This document shows, one piece after another, positions 1-14,083 of a stretch of DNA of 64,000 nt. The notes under the pieces are model-generated. The model was not told where the DNA came from and made no database searches. It was given only the letters and a program-made list of their open reading frames with translations. Source of the stretch: Rhizophagus irregularis (lineage: Eukaryota > Glomeromycota > Glomeromycetes > Glomerales > Glomeraceae). Position numbers and translations under genes: made by a program. How positions within the stretch are numbered: the stretch's first letter is position 1; every line of letters begins with the position of its first letter. Location: the NCBI RefSeq assembly GCF_026210795.1, contig NC_089455.1:1674001-1738000 (forward strand), in the 5' to 3' direction.

Positions 1-3000
1 TAATGAAAAAGAAAATATACTATCATCATCATCATCATCATCATCATATACAAATAAATTTCGTTATCATAATTTTTTTTCTTTTTTAATTTTCTCACGC
101 CAGATTTCTAAAATAGGGGGCTGTCATTTTGGTACTTCTTTTGATATTCAATTCCGAGAAGAATATTCTTGTATTTAAACATAGCCAATTATTTTGGCTT
201 AGAATCGGAATTGTATATTCTCTCCGAAATCCCGAAATTACTGGATCTGGAAAAAATTATTTTATTCTGGAATTATTCTAATAATTCCCAAAATTATTCT
301 AATTATTCCGATTATTCCAAATTTATTCCAACTTTTTTTGATACAAATAATATTTTTCTTGGCGTACGTTAAAAACGAATTACATGAATCAACCTAAATG
401 TGTAACTTTATATACCTTTCCATTGTCAATGATAAATAAATAATAAAATTATTATTGCGTACTTTTGGTCATTTGATCTATTAATTAATTAAAGTTATAA
501 TTTACACTTTTTAGTAGGATGTTGTGTTCAAAAAACTTTATTCTAATATAATTCTTATCAGATCTTCTTATTAATAATAAACAAAGAAATATTTAAAATA
601 CGGAATATTTATATATACATATACAGTACATATATATACATATTTATATAATTTATTATGATATGCAAAAGCAATAACATGCAATATTTGCATTAATTTT
701 CCCCATACATGACTCATAAGAGCCATAGCCACATCTTTGTGAAATTATGCACAACATCTTTTCATATGAAAATATAAAAAACGGATCTTAATATAATTTA
801 AAATTTATAATTGGTTTCTATTTTTATTCTTTTTATTGGTTGATTTCGCATGATTATTTATATATTTATTTATTTTAAAAAAGTTTTCTTCATTAATAAT
901 TTTACTTTTGTAATAGAATTTCTTTCTGTTTTGCATAAATGTATTACTGATCTCTTTAAATTTGCCTTTTTAGGTTCTCCCATTACACGTGTTAAATGCA
1001 CGTGATTCGGTTTATCTTCTTAGCCGTCCCCCTAATAAAGTTAATTTCTTCTATATCAAGTTTGAAATGGTTCTTTTGAATTTTAATCTCTCCTTTTATG
1101 TTATATTGATTTAAATCGTATCACTGTTATACAACGTCTCAGAATTATCAAACTAGTTACATTACTGATATGACGACATATATGTTGCGGCACAGTAAAC
1201 AATGTAAATCATCCAATAATTGTCCTTTAATTTTATATTTATTTTTTTTCTTTGTTACTTTTATTACACATACAGATAATTTATTATCTCTAAAACCGTC
1301 AATAAAGTTTTTTATGTATAATATTTAAATTTTTTGTGATATGTACAAATTAAAAACAAATTATATATTTGTTATAGATGAAAAAAAAGTTTTTAATTCT
1401 GAAACATCATTAATCTTTTATATAAGTTTATATGAGTATAATATAATCTTTTCTGACATAATCCACTTTTTTTAAAAAAATATTTGTCTTAAATTGATTT
1501 GATAAATAGTACAAAAAATTTGTCCTGTTATGATTTGATATAACAAAATTTTTAATCATTATTATATAATATATATTTTCTATGATGGATTTCAATTATG
1601 CATGCATTAAAAATCTGCATTACATATTGTTATCTTTTAGGTAATACATTTAATATTAATTGCAAATGATATTAATAATATTAAATAATTTTTTTTTTTT
1701 AAATGATTAAAATTCTGATATTTATTTTAAATAAATATATTAAATAAAAAAATTTACTTTGAATTTTTGAATAAGTAAAATTCATGTCTTAATTTTTATT
1801 TTAATTAAAAGCTATTTTTAGCTTTAATTATATATTCTGATTCTATTACTTTTATACATATTTACATTATTGATAATTAAAGGACTATTGATTCTATTAT
1901 AAAATGTCTTAATACTACCAAACAAGTTTAAAAATAATATTAGTATTGCAAAAATAAATTCTAAATAGTTTTTAATATATTTATATAAGTAAAAGAATAT
2001 AGTAAAAACATATAAATAATCAAATAAATAGTTTAATTTAAATAATTATTAATATCTTTACTCTTTAATTATAAAAATAGAATTTGAAATTTATATTTAT
2101 AATAATTGCCTTATTAAATAAAATATGTATTAACCAATTTCTTAATTTTAAAATATACAGAAAATAGTCAAAATTAAAAGTCAATATAGAAAGTCTTTAT
2201 TGATTTAATAATTCTAATTTTAATTAAAATACTACATAAATAATTTTTAACAAATATTTCAAATGTATTTTCTTAAAATTATTTTTTTTTATTAAATTAT
2301 TAATTATATCATATAATACTTTTTTAACTGCTATAATATCTATATAAACCCCTAGTCTGAAGTTTCAATCTGACAGTACATACATGGTTGCTTTGATATA
2401 AGTGGACAGGTAGTTCAGTTCTTAATAATATTAGAAATTAAAATTTTGTTGTTCGTCTCAATGTACTTAATTTAAAAAAATTTTCAATAAAATTCTGATT
2501 GTACTGCAGCCAAAAAAAAATAATAACTATATAAAAGTTTTTGAAAAGTACTTTAAAAATATATTGATTCAAAGTATTTTTAACTTATAAGTTAGTTTGT
2601 AAAAAGTCTTACTTATTACCATTATAAAAAATTAGATAAACTAATATTTATATTAGATCTTTTATAATTTGCAATAAATAATAAATATAATTTGAAAGTT
2701 TATTGTTATTTTCTATTAACCTATAATACAAGTCTAATAGTATTTAAATATAATCATCTAATATTCTTTTCTATAAAAATATATTAGATATATAAGTTTA
2801 TTACAGCTTGTAATTTCTATATCATTAATAAAATTATAAATAATTCTAATAGTATTATTACTTTTACATTTATAAGAAATATATTAAAAACTAGCTTATT
2901 TTTAAAATAAGTTATTTTATCAAATTAATATTATTATATAATATATATAATATAATTTTATTAATTAATTTCTTATATATAATTTTACATTATAATGCAA

Positions 3001-4745
3001 ATTTCTATTTGATATTTAATTTTTACTATTATATATTTAAAGTTTAAAAATACTATATAATAATAGAAAATTTTAAAGTTTACACGAAATGTTTGAGCAG
3101 CAGGGTATGTAAAATATAATGGACGATATAATGCACTTTTACTTTTTTATATAATATATGTATTTTTAACTGCTCTGTAAGTTTATTTAAGGCATCAAAA
3201 AGGGTTTTAAATGCCATTTTTGACTTATATATGAAAAACTGTCTTTGCTGCTTATTTTCTAAATTTTTTTAAGAGTGATCGGCAAAATCAATTATTCATA
3301 AGTAAAGTCAAACTGACATTCAAAAGCACCTTTAATGCCTTATATAAACTTGTAGAGCAGGCGAAAATCCATTTATACTATTAGTCAAAATGGCAATAAT
3401 CACATAACCTGGATTCAAACATTCCGTATTTAAATAGAAATTGCTATAATAATATTATAAAAATATTTTTTAACATTTTTGTATTTTTTATTTATTTAAT
3501 ATAAATAATATTTAATACATTTTTTATTTACTATTTATTATTTATAAAATGAATTATTTTTATTTTTTAATATTACTTCAAATACATTACCTTTTACTGG
3601 CATATTTTTTAATATTATTTGACAGTTAAAATTTATATCTTTATAAATAATTTGATATAACAAGAGATGAAAATATAACAAATATTTATTTAATAAAAGA
3701 AAATTAGTTGTATTTGATTTTTATATTAAAATAAGAAAAAAATATAAAACTCTTAATATAAAAATATATGGATTTGATCTTAAATCAATAAAAGTAAATA
3801 TTAATATTGCAATTAATAAATTCCAACAAGCTGAAACTTTTTCATATACTATTTTAATATTTAAATCAAGTGATTTATTATATATTGAGAAAGAAACTTA
3901 TCAATATATAAGTAAGTATATTGTTATTTATTAGCTATTTTGATGCATCTGATAAATCATTTTTCTTTTAAAATGGGTTTTATTAAAATTCTACTTACTT
4001 ATAATAAAGGTTATTATAAAAAATTAGCCAATTTTTACTTTATTTTTTTCTTAAATTCTATTGGTTAATTAGTTAAAAAGGAAATTAATTATAATAATAT
4101 AACATAAAATTTTCTTTTATAATAGAATCTGCAAAGAATTTTATATATGATTTTTACTTTAAGTCTAAAGGTGATCTATCTTATAAGTAAGTAGAATTCT
4201 ATTTTATTGTTTCAATTCTGAGTAGTTTTTATATTGCAATTTATGAAATTTATGTTTTATGTTTTAAGTAAAATTGATTAAATTAGAAGATACTTCAGTA
4301 AACAATATAGTATGTAATAATTCATTATTATTTTATTTTTATTTTAATTGCAAGGGTTTTATATAAAGTATAAATGTTGTTAGAATATTTGCAAAGAATT
4401 TAAAGAAATAATTTATTTTCAATATCTTTAATTTAACAATAAATTTGTTAAAAATATTAAAGAAAAAAAGTATTTATATTTTTAATGTTTCAAATATCAG
4501 ACTTTAAAACTGATTTTTCTAAATTTTCTTTTAAACTTCTTAAATGTTTCTAGTTAAATGAAATTTTAAAAATAAACCTTTGAAATTATTTCAAATAACT
4601 GCTTAAATGAAACTTACTGACATATTTAATATTTACTTGTTCATATAATAAAAATAAATTTTATTAAATAAATAAAATAAATAAAGTACATAAAAATAAA
4701 ATAATTCTCTATTTTCTATTTTCTTTAAATTGTTATTTTTTATTT
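1..4745. other. AT-rich intergenic DNA
   Basis: No gene could be supported over these 4.7 kb. The sequence is almost entirely A/T with many homopolymers and stops in all frames. A short (ATC)n microsatellite lies at about 22-47. Around 240-345 there is a stretch of degenerate repeats built on AATTATTC. An open frame at 169-372 lies in this repeat and has a composition explained by it. Confidence 0.6.
22..47. repeat. (ATC)n microsatellite
   Basis: About eight uninterrupted ATC triplets. Not in any gene. Confidence 0.9.
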
Positions 4746-7700
4746 TTAAATTTCAAATTGATTTTTCTTTAGTTCCTCTAATTTAAGCTGAAATTTTTCA
4801 AATTCATCCAACATTTTTTCAACTTGTCCAATTGATTTTTTATTTTCTAACACTTTTTTAGTTTTTTCAAATTTATCTTCCAATATCTTTTTAACTTTTT
4901 CAATTCCATTAATTGATATTTTATGAAATTCATCTTTTAACATTTCTCTAAATTTTTCAATTTCATCAATTTGTTTTTCATCTTTAAATTTCTTAATCAA
5001 AGTTTCAATTTTGTTACTAAAGTTATTTTTAAAATTTTCAGTGCTCATTCTAATAATATTACTATAGTTATTATATTTCCAAATTGAATATTGATCATAA
5101 TCACTTATCTTAAATTTTTCAAAATCAAATTCTTTTGTATTATCATAAATAACACTTTTACTATCATCTTTTCTTATATTATACCATTTTTCATAACTTT
5201 CAGGAAGACCATGATAAAATATATATTTTGGTTGAGATTCAGGATTTGAAAACAAATGAACATGATTTAATGCTTCATAATCTGCTATGCGATTTGCCTT
5301 ATATTTTAGTAAAATTTGTCTACTTTTCTCTTTTACAGCTTCATATTCATCACTAAAAAATTAACAATTAAATAAGAAAAAATATTATAAATTATATTTA
5401 CAAACTGGAAAAAAAAAACTTACCTCATAAAAGCAATTAACATGTTTTGCAAAACTATTACAAGAAATATACTTGCAATAAAAGTATATAAATCAACAAC
5501 CCAAAAATCAAATTCATCTCTTTGAATCCAATTACCATTAATCCAAAAATATGCAGCCAATATTGATTTAGAAAATGTTGTAAATGGATTATCACTAGAA
5601 TTGAGATCAAAATCTTGTTTAAGTTCAATATTAAATAAAATCTCATTTGTTAAAGAATTTGTAGCACTTCCACTATATGTAGAATTATTGGTTTTAATAT
5701 CTACTGGATTTCTGAGTAATACAAACCTATATAGTAAAATTAAATAAGAAAATTAATCATATTAAAATTTAAAAAGAAATAAAATAATCAGTTACCATAC
5801 ATTGTATGTGCAAATGCTAATATTACAATAAATGTCAACAAAAAAAATGGAATTAAAGATTTGAAAATAATTGCGAAATGATAAATAAAAACACCAATAT
5901 CTGTCAATAAAAAAATAAGTAAATTAATAATAGTAATTATCATTAAAAAAAGAAAAAATATTAATTTATATTTTTACATGGTAATAAGCGGAGATAGATA
6001 ATCTAAAATTATCAAAATTGAGTTAATAATTTTATATAATAATTTAAAAATAATTAAAATTACTTACAAATTCAATCCAAATCAAGAAAATTGAGAATGA
6101 TATCCCTATAGTTAATTCAATATTATTTTCTGTACTTTTAAAACCATCAGAAAATTGAAAATTTTTAACTACTATTATTGATATTATTATTACAGCAAAT
6201 ATAACTGAAATTACGTCAAAAATATTACATAAATTAAAAAAATATTTTTTAGATCCTTTATAAAAAAGTTGTAATATTTCAGTAAAAAATAGATAAAATG
6301 CCAAATAATAAAATAAAATAATTATTATAAATAAAAATTGGTGATTAATAATAGTACTATGATTCAAATATGCCCAACTAATTAATCCAAAACAAATAGC
6401 AAAAATAAGAAATGGAAGAAAAAGAGAAAAAAAGTAATATGATCTTGCTCTTCTCCAATGAAAATCAATAACTGCTTCAATTGCTAGATTATTATAAATA
6501 TCATGATTTTCAAATAGCAACATTCTAGAAAAAGGGCTTAATTCATTTTCTTTATTAGTAATTTTATACCATCGTGGTATTAATAAAAATAAAATACTTT
6601 TAACCTTTTTTTAAAAAATTCATTTCTTTTTTCTCCTTAATATTATTTATAATAAAATTGGGAAGAGGAACTATTCGTAATAATGGTGATTCTATAAGCT
6701 TTGATTTTTTATTTTTGAAAAATTCAGTTTTCAACTTATCTATTTCAAATGATCTAAATTCATTATTATGACTTGTTAAGAAATTACTTATTCGACTTTT
6801 AATAAATGTTAAAAAATTTACTGAAATTTCAACAGAATTATGAGTATGTCCTGCAAAACATTCTTTAAGAAATAACTTTTTTATATAATCGTCTATATTA
6901 CATATAAAAAATTATTAACTTTTACAAATTATTTTTGAATATGAATAAAATTAGAATTAAAAAAAAAACAAACCATAATTATATTCAAATAATAAAGGAA
7001 TTGCTTTAGAAACAGTGCACATCCAACCTGCATCATCCATTGCATGATTAGAATAATATTCTAAAAGACAAGCAACAATAGTTGTATCTTTTCCTGTAAT
7101 AAAATAAAGTTGTAATAAATAATGATATTCATATTATAAATAAATAATTTTAGACATTTACCTTTATAATGATAAATTGCCAATTCCATGTTATTTTGTA
7201 ATTCATTACTAATATCTTTTGACTCATTTTTTCTTTTATCAAAATTTAAATCATCATCTTTCAAAAACTTTTTTCCTGGCCATAATTTATTACTTGGTAT
7301 ATGTCCAATTTCCTTATTTTTATTTTTATAGATTTTATCATCTCCAAATAATATAAATTTTATTAAATTATCACAATCACCAAGTATTAAATTTTTCATA
7401 ATATTGTATCGAACATCTAATAATTTAAAGTTTTGTGGCTCATATTTAACAAATTTCCATACTATATGTTTAATATAAGTAATCATTTCCTCATACTTTT
7501 ATAATAAAAAATAAAATTAGTTAACTTTCTAAAAATAAATAAAATTTAAAATTTAAATAACTTACATTACGTACTCTGATATAATTATCTACAAAGTCTT
7601 TATTAATATAACGTTTATTAAAATGTTCTAATGCTTTACATGCATGCTTTACTATATAAAATTTTTCAATAATATCTTTTCGTTGAATTACTTTTTTATA

Positions 7701-9360
7701 TTTTTTATTTTCAATTTTATCTATTTCATTATCTTCTTCTTCTATTATATGATTTATATTTTGCTCTGTCTTTATTGTATTAGAACACTCCTTATTTCTT
7801 TTATACCAACAAACCTCTAAATAAAAATCTTTTATTTTAATATTTGATTTATTATTTGATTCACATTCATACATTTCAAATTTTTTAATTTGTAATTTTG
7901 TTGCTTTTTTTTCTTGATATACTGGAATATGATTTGTCCATATAAATTCAAGAAATGGTTCTCCTTTGTTAGGATTATCTTCATTTTTAATTTGATGCCA
8001 AATTTGAACAGTTGATCTGCCAACAATAAGTTGTAAAGTTTCTGCTTCTTTGTCATTTTGATAAAGATTATAACATTTATTACTACTTTCATCATTTTCA
8101 TCTAATACCCACGGTTCCATTTCACTAATACTAACTATTGGTTCAACTGAATAAATTTTCACTTTTTTCTTTTTATCTTCTTGCTTTTTTTGTTTTAGCA
8201 TTTCTTCAACTTTTTTAACAACTGATAAAACTTTTCCATCATCATCAATTTGTAAAACATTTCCTGAAGTACTAGCTAAATGCTTTACAATATCTGCATT
8301 AGTAATTATTGGCAAATAAATGAAATCATCTATTATAGGTCTTTCAGTTTTATACAAATCCCAAACTATAAACTTAAACTTGCACTTTTTTTCATTTTTT
8401 TCTGAGTTTTGATTTTTATCTATTATCTTTTCTTCATTTTTTAAGCTTCCTATTATAAGTAATTTTTTATCACAATCAATAAATTCTAGTAAATGTATTT
8501 TCTCTATTTCATAAAATTTCTTTGATACGACTTGTAAACCATTTTCCATACAATATAACCTACAAATATAAATAAATAATGTGAATGAAATTCTATACAT
8601 TATTTAAAGAAATAATAAATGACTTATTACATAAATACTTACTTAATAGTATTATTTCCTTGAGTAAAGCAAAAATGCAATTTACCAATTGTAAATCTGT
8701 TAAAGATATTATAGTCGTGTTTCTTTACAAAATTATATAATTCATCCTCTTTTCTAATTCTTTTTGCAGTAGTTACTAATTCCATTTTTTCGAAATTATA
8801 AACTAAAAATAAAATTTAATGTTAATATATTTTAATATAATTAAGATTTATATTTACAAAAAAAATTTACCTTCGAATGATTCAATATCTTTTTTGTATA
8901 ATGTGACCAAAAAATAATTATCATAGATACACGAAAGAAGTCGTCTCATGCAACCTTCATTTCTATCCGTATACTAATAATTCAATCTACATTTTAAACT
9001 TTCTGGATATTCAAATTTCTCATCCATTTTAAAAGAATCATAATTATCACTAAATTTAAAATTATATATCCCATGAGTATTCAAAACTATAAATCTTTTC
9101 AATTTATTATCTTTGTCACGTGATTTGTCTACATCAGCTTCTTCAGCTTTTGGAACATTATCTTCCTTTCCTTTTTCTTTTCCCTTACTTCCCTTCTCAT
9201 CTTCCTTTTCTTCACTTGAATCTTCTATGAATCTACATATTCCTGAAATGTTATAAGAATAATAACAAGTCACAGCTTTAAGAGAATAATTTTTCTCATT
9301 TCCCTTTTCTTCTTCCGCATTTCCTTTTTCTTCTTCCTCATTTTCCTTTTCTTCTTTTTC

Positions 9361-9450
9361 ATACTCTCCGTTTTCATACTTCCCGTTTTCATACTCTCCG
9401 TTTTCATACTCTCCGTTTTCATACTCTCCGTTTTCGTACTCTCCGTTTTC
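9361..9450 (-). repeat. 15-bp coding minisatellite (ENGEY)n
   Basis: Six units of a 15-bp repeat within exon 2 of the channel gene, encoding ENGEY six times (one unit reads ENGKY). The period is a multiple of three, so length change keeps the frame. It lies in the acidic, Asn/Lys-rich insert of the cytosolic half. Confidence 0.9.
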
Positions 9451-9707
9451 TTTATCTTCATTTAGTTCAATACGATAAATAGCAATTCCTTTTTTATTTT
9501 TTTCATTTTTTTCTTTTTCATTTTCATCATTTTTTTCTTTATTTTCATCATCTTTTCCTTTATTTTCATCATTTTGTGACTCATTATCAATGTCAAGATG
9601 AACATCATTTTGTAATTCATTGTCGTCATTTTGTTTGGATATATCATCACTTTTAGTTCTTGGTTGTATATTATATTCATGTTTCCTAAGTTTCTCTCTT
9701 TTATAAT

Positions 9708-9767
9708 CGGGTTTGCTACCCTCCTTCATATCATCATCGGGTTTGTTACCCTCCTTCATATCATCAT
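9708..9767 (-). repeat. 30-bp tandem duplication in channel gene
   Basis: Two near-identical 30-bp units in exon 2, differing by single bases, encoding the DDDMKEGNKP and DDDMKEGSKP copies. In-frame expansion of the same low-complexity insert. Confidence 0.85.
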
Positions 9768-10444
9768 CAAAGTTTATTCGTGACATTGTAACAAAAACAA
9801 ATAGTTGACCATTATTTTTGTACATATTTGATACATCATAAGACCATCTAAATAAATCATCCGGTTTATTTTTATTTCTGTCTAAAAAAGCTGGTGTTGA
9901 ACGAGGATCATATAACTTTTCAACAATAAAATTATCATTTATTTTAAAATAAGCAACGGGTTTATCAATTTCTACGGATCCGGTGTTGTGCAATACTTTG
10001 ATCAGAAGGTTTGCTATTTATTATTATTATTTAATATTAATATAAAAAAAAAAAAGGTAAAAAAATTTGTCAATACCATACCCTGTTTAAAATCGCATAA
10101 ATTGCTTACTATAACGAAATTCATTAGTTGTTTTTACCTATATCGAATGTAGCGACAAATTTTCCATCTTGACTAATTTTAATCCGATAATCTTCTTTCT
10201 TTTCAATAGTAATATTGTTTTCGTAATGTAAATCTCGTGGAACCGAGTCTTTTTGCTTAAAGTAGTTTCCAAATTTTTCAAATACTTCCATGCTGTTTAA
10301 AAAGTCTTTTCAAAAATATATACGTACAGTATTTATTTAAGAAAAAGCGAGATCCGTGAAAGTGCCCAATTTATTTTTAAAAAAAAAGCGCTAATATTAT
10401 TTATTGATTATATTTTTTTATTGAAAATTCTAAATTAAGAAATT

Positions 10445-12510
10445 AAGAAATCTTGTGAAGCAGAACCTGAGAAAGATTTCCTAAACAAATTAAGAGTTAT
10501 TCAACTGATCATAATGCAATAAATAAAACTGAATTTGAGGCTGAAACCCATTATCGACACCTAGACAATTTTGGTGAGCTCAATAAAAAAAATAATCCTG
10601 CACGAATATTCCACAAAATGTTTCAGTGTCGATTAGTATGAAATCAAAAGGTTACGTATAAAATTCTATAATTTGTCATTTTTTTAACAAACATTCACGT
10701 TTATGTGCATATGCACGTCTTCACTAATTTAGAGTTTTAAACGAAAAATTGATCGTCGAAATTGCGTACCGCATTTTTTTTTTTTGATTTGAAATCGTGA
10801 CACAACAGACACAACAGACAAAACAGCTATTAAAAAATTGATTTGATTTCAAAAAGATTACATTCAATACAAATTTCGTTGAAATTTACTGCGTGTTCAT
10901 ATACAATAAGAAAAGGTCAATTCTAACAGTATTTCGACGATGCTTATTCGAAGTGTTTTATAAGGTGTTATGATCGACATAAAATGTGCCCCTTCGATTA
11001 TTAAACCTGAGAAGAACCCATTAAATATGAAAACGTATCCTACCATAGAAAAATTAGTTTACTGTATTTATAATAAAGAAATTTTCAGTCATCGGAAATG
11101 TCACATGCAGATCATTACATCAACGGTTAAAAAACTGGCCATGGACTGATCTTTGTCTTGAAGCCAAAACTTGCGAAATTCGAAATTGTTACTTGCCATT
11201 TAAGCATAAACACAACGCTTGTAATAGGTGTGAAACAATTTATAATAATAATGCAATTTCGAGCATGAATAATGATAAAATTTTGAACACGAAAAATAGT
11301 AATGATCATAAAAATTCCAAAAAAAAAAATAAATCGAGATCGCAAAAATAGAATTATAAAAACTGACATAAAGTACGAATTATCTAACGTAAAATACCAA
11401 CAATAATAGAACATTTCTTAAGCTTGAAACTATGATGATTACTTTGGAAACTAAATAATTTAATAAAATACATGCTTTTGCTACAAAACTTAAATTCCCC
11501 ATTATCGATAAATGTATTTATATAAAATTGATTAAATAAAGCACTTAAAATGTGAATCTTTTCTCCTCGGCGATTTGTGCGTAATTTATAAAATATAAAT
11601 AGGGATGATTTCGTAATAAATTATTATAATACTATTAAACACTATGCAAACGAAATTACTGAAGCTTGCATTCAATACAGTCTTAAAATAATGGATTGCA
11701 GTACCAGTGTCGCTACTTTTCAGAATTTCAAAACAAGGAATATGATAAAGGGTGGATTCAGAAAGTGCTCGATAACAATAAAAAGCGTAACGATTATGAT
11801 AGATTTAGAAACAGTAGATTATCATTAAGTTTACAATTTTACCAAGTTAGATTTTGACGATGTTATCGATATATGTCAGACCAATTATAATACCCGATCT
11901 TTCTTATACTCCATGAATATCGTTCTTTTTACTTCATTGTTCAGCGCTTGATTTACCAACTGATTTACCTATTTGCTACTGTTTGGTCAATTGAAATAAT
12001 TGCTTCAAGACTTTTGGCACATCTATTCTACTCTCGAACAGTACTAAAAGTTTTTGATACGAGTTGAGTAAATTTACACGTTAACTGACGTGAGTTGCGG
12101 GGTGACTAAGGAATAAGGATGGGTTATTTACTGGGTTATTTAATTGGCCGTTAAATATGCTAATCATTACTTTAATGAACCATTAAAAACCAAAGAATCA
12201 TCATAATCTTGATCGTTTTGGAATTTTTGATCAGGTTTTGAATTGATAAATTATTGGCTGATGAAATTGTGTGACCTGATCAACAACCTGAACTTTCCGA
12301 ACAAAAATGTGGCACTTTTTTTTAACGTGTCTGATGTCTAATAAAGTCGCCAACGAAAAATATTTTATTATATGAAAAATAATTAACCATTCAATAAGCA
12401 AAGTACTTAATGAATTTTGGATCAAAAAACCTGAACAATCAGAATTGAACAGGCTTATTGACTCAATACCGATGGTCCAATACATCTTTTGGTATAATTT
12501 TGCTTAACCC
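10445..12510 (+). pseudogene. Scattered decayed coding fragments, family unknown
   Basis: Several stretches on the + strand have protein-like composition but no common open frame. About 10530-10640 includes THYRHLDNFGELNKKNNPA. About 11060-11351 includes HQRLKNWPWTDLCLEAKTC and then FKHKHNACNRCET, with paired Cys-x-x-Cys residues, closed by TAG at 11349-11351. About 11690-11910 includes NKEYDKGWIQKVLDNNKKR. About 12380-12506 includes KPEQSELNRLIDSIPMVQ. They are separated by stops and frameshifts, and no splice model was found that joins them. Local G+C is higher than in the flanking DNA. I read this as one or more dead genes, but cannot name a family. It could also be a chance effect of less AT-biased DNA. 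Confidence 0.3.
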
Positions 12511-13477
12511 CCCATCCCCTCTTATTTATTTATTTCTAAAGTGGTTTTTAATTTTATATTATTACATGAGAAAGAAAAAGCTTTTTATTAATTTATTTAA
12601 TCGAAAATATTATTATTGTAGAAAATGATGACAAGAGTCAATATAATATTGAATCAACAAATTCTGAAAATTTAGAATGAGAAATTTCCTTCGAATATAT
12701 GAAGAATAATATGGGAGACTCTGACATAATCATAATTTGTATCTTTCTTAAAATCTGTTTTTTTTTAATAAATACTTTATGAATTATCTTTATTTAAAGA
12801 TTGAACCTTAATACTACCTTAATACTACTTTTATAAGTGTGCGAAGTTTATCGTGTGAAAATCTTTACCACTATATTAAAGATAATTCTGAAATAAATTT
12901 AAAAAGGAATATTAACAGGAAGTTTTTTAAATTCAGATACATGATTATATTTAGAGTGAAATAATAATAATGAATAATAATAATAATTATCATAAACATT
13001 TTTGGTGAATTGTTCCAGAATTTCATTTTTTATGATAAGATTCCGCAGTTTTGATAGTTTTGATCAAAAAGCTTCTTTTTGATTTATTATGGCTTTTGAA
13101 ATTTGGAAAAATTTGTAGGTGCAGCTTTCTGAATTCAGAATACAATTTTCTAAATTTATATTTTTCATGTTCATTTGCTCCTTTCCAATAAAAGAGGCCA
13201 ATTTACTTTGTTCTTTTCCATCATTAATTTTAATCCTTTTATCCTTTACTACTAATAAGATTACTTGCAAAACTAAGGAGTTTTGGTGGAATGGTGTATG
13301 CGAAACTGCTGAAACTTAGTTTCAGCATCATATAGTTTCGACATGTTGGATTTTTTTTAATATAGGTTTATTTTTTAACTTTATAAATTATAATAATATA
13401 ATTATATAAATTCATTCTTTTATTATCAAAAATTAATAACAAATAACATTATCAAAAAGAGTTTTGCTAACTTGCCC

Positions 13478-13497
13478 CCTGGGTTAAATAACCCAGG
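13478..13497. repeat. Perfect 9-bp-arm palindrome
   Basis: CCTGGGTTA and TAACCCAGG separated by two A residues. It may be the end of a miniature element. No partner or target-site duplication was found. Confidence 0.6.
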
Positions 13498-13825
13498 TTA
13501 TAAAAATTTATATTTTACATAGTTTTTTTGCCAAACACTTTTATTCGCAAATTTTTTTTTGTATTATAATGGTTTAAAAACATTTAATTAAAGTTTATTA
13601 ATTAGAAAAAACTATCAAATTCATACTTTATTTATTTTTAACAGGACTAGTAATTATGGTACACAAAAAAATACATGATAATAACAAAGTAAACAAAAAA
13701 AACAAAACTATAAAGAAAAAGAATGAAACTCATGAAGAAAGTTAAAGAATGAAATAATAATAAAATCTATAAAGTCAAAAAGTAAAATTTGTGACATTGA
13801 AAAGTAAAACATGTTAAGTTAAAAA

Positions 13826-14083
13826 GCAGCATAGAGTAAAGAAAATATAGTTAGTAAAGAATAAAAATTAGAAATAAAACAAGAACCTATAGGCTAAAGT
13901 ATAAGGGTTTTTTTTTCTTTTTCTTTGTGATAGGTATTTTTTTTTTATTTTTAAATTAAAGAGTGAACCCATAAAAAAAGTTAATGACCAAATAAAAGTA
14001 AATTAAGAGCAAAATACATTATATAATGTTGAAGAGAAAGGAATTAAAGAATAGCATAAAGAAAAGAAAATATAGTTAGTAAA
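13826..14083. repeat. Degenerate direct repeat, purine-rich
   Basis: A segment around 13826-13860 recurs in diverged form at 14051-14083, sharing GAAAATATAGTTAGTAAA. Both lie in a purine-biased tract (13640-14240). This could be an old tandem duplication of non-coding DNA. Confidence 0.5.

Larger units (their letters stand above)
4746..10291 (-). pseudogene. Propeller/ion-transport-domain channel, disrupted
   Basis: An 11-exon gene read from ATG at 10291 to a stop at 4746. Exons: 10291-10138, 10013-8871, 8802-8643, 8559-7566, 7495-7162, 7093-6974, 6892-6068, 6002-5978, 5900-5801, 5726-5424, 5352-4746; about 1,587 codons if intact. The N-terminal half looks like a beta-propeller-type cytosolic region (motifs such as ISQDGKFVATFD) with a highly charged low-complexity insert. 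The C-terminal part has several hydrophobic segments (about residues 1090-1380) ending in a pore-like stretch (FKSLIPFF, then AFAHTMF, then LQNMLIAFM), as in TRP-like ion transport domains, followed by a charged heptad-rich tail. The layout matches a family I know from Rhizophagus genomes. Two breaks are visible. An in-frame TAG (8974-8976, about codon 398) sits where coding clearly continues into the next exon. A one-base frameshift lies at a run of seven T (6605-6611, about codon 1063), between the KKEMNFLKK and SILFLLIPRWYK segments. The homopolymer shift could be a sequencing error; the TAG is harder to dismiss. Inferred role: plasma-membrane cation channel or a dead copy of one. Confidence 0.75.

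Noticed and set aside
169-372. 67-codon open frame at the left end
   Set aside because: Lies in AATTATTC-type repeats; its Asn/Tyr/Ser composition follows from the repeat.
11060-11115. 25-base intron joining the frame opened by ATG at 10970 to the Cys-rich fragment
   Set aside because: The GT..AG span is far shorter than any other intron in the window (next shortest about 60 bases); a frameshift or unrelated frames are more likely.
11127-11414. 95-codon frame on the - strand
   Set aside because: The + strand of the same DNA reads more like protein (paired Cys motifs), so the - frame is probably a shadow.
12231-12485. 84-codon frame on the - strand
   Set aside because: Overlaps a better coding-like segment on the + strand; no domain or splice support.
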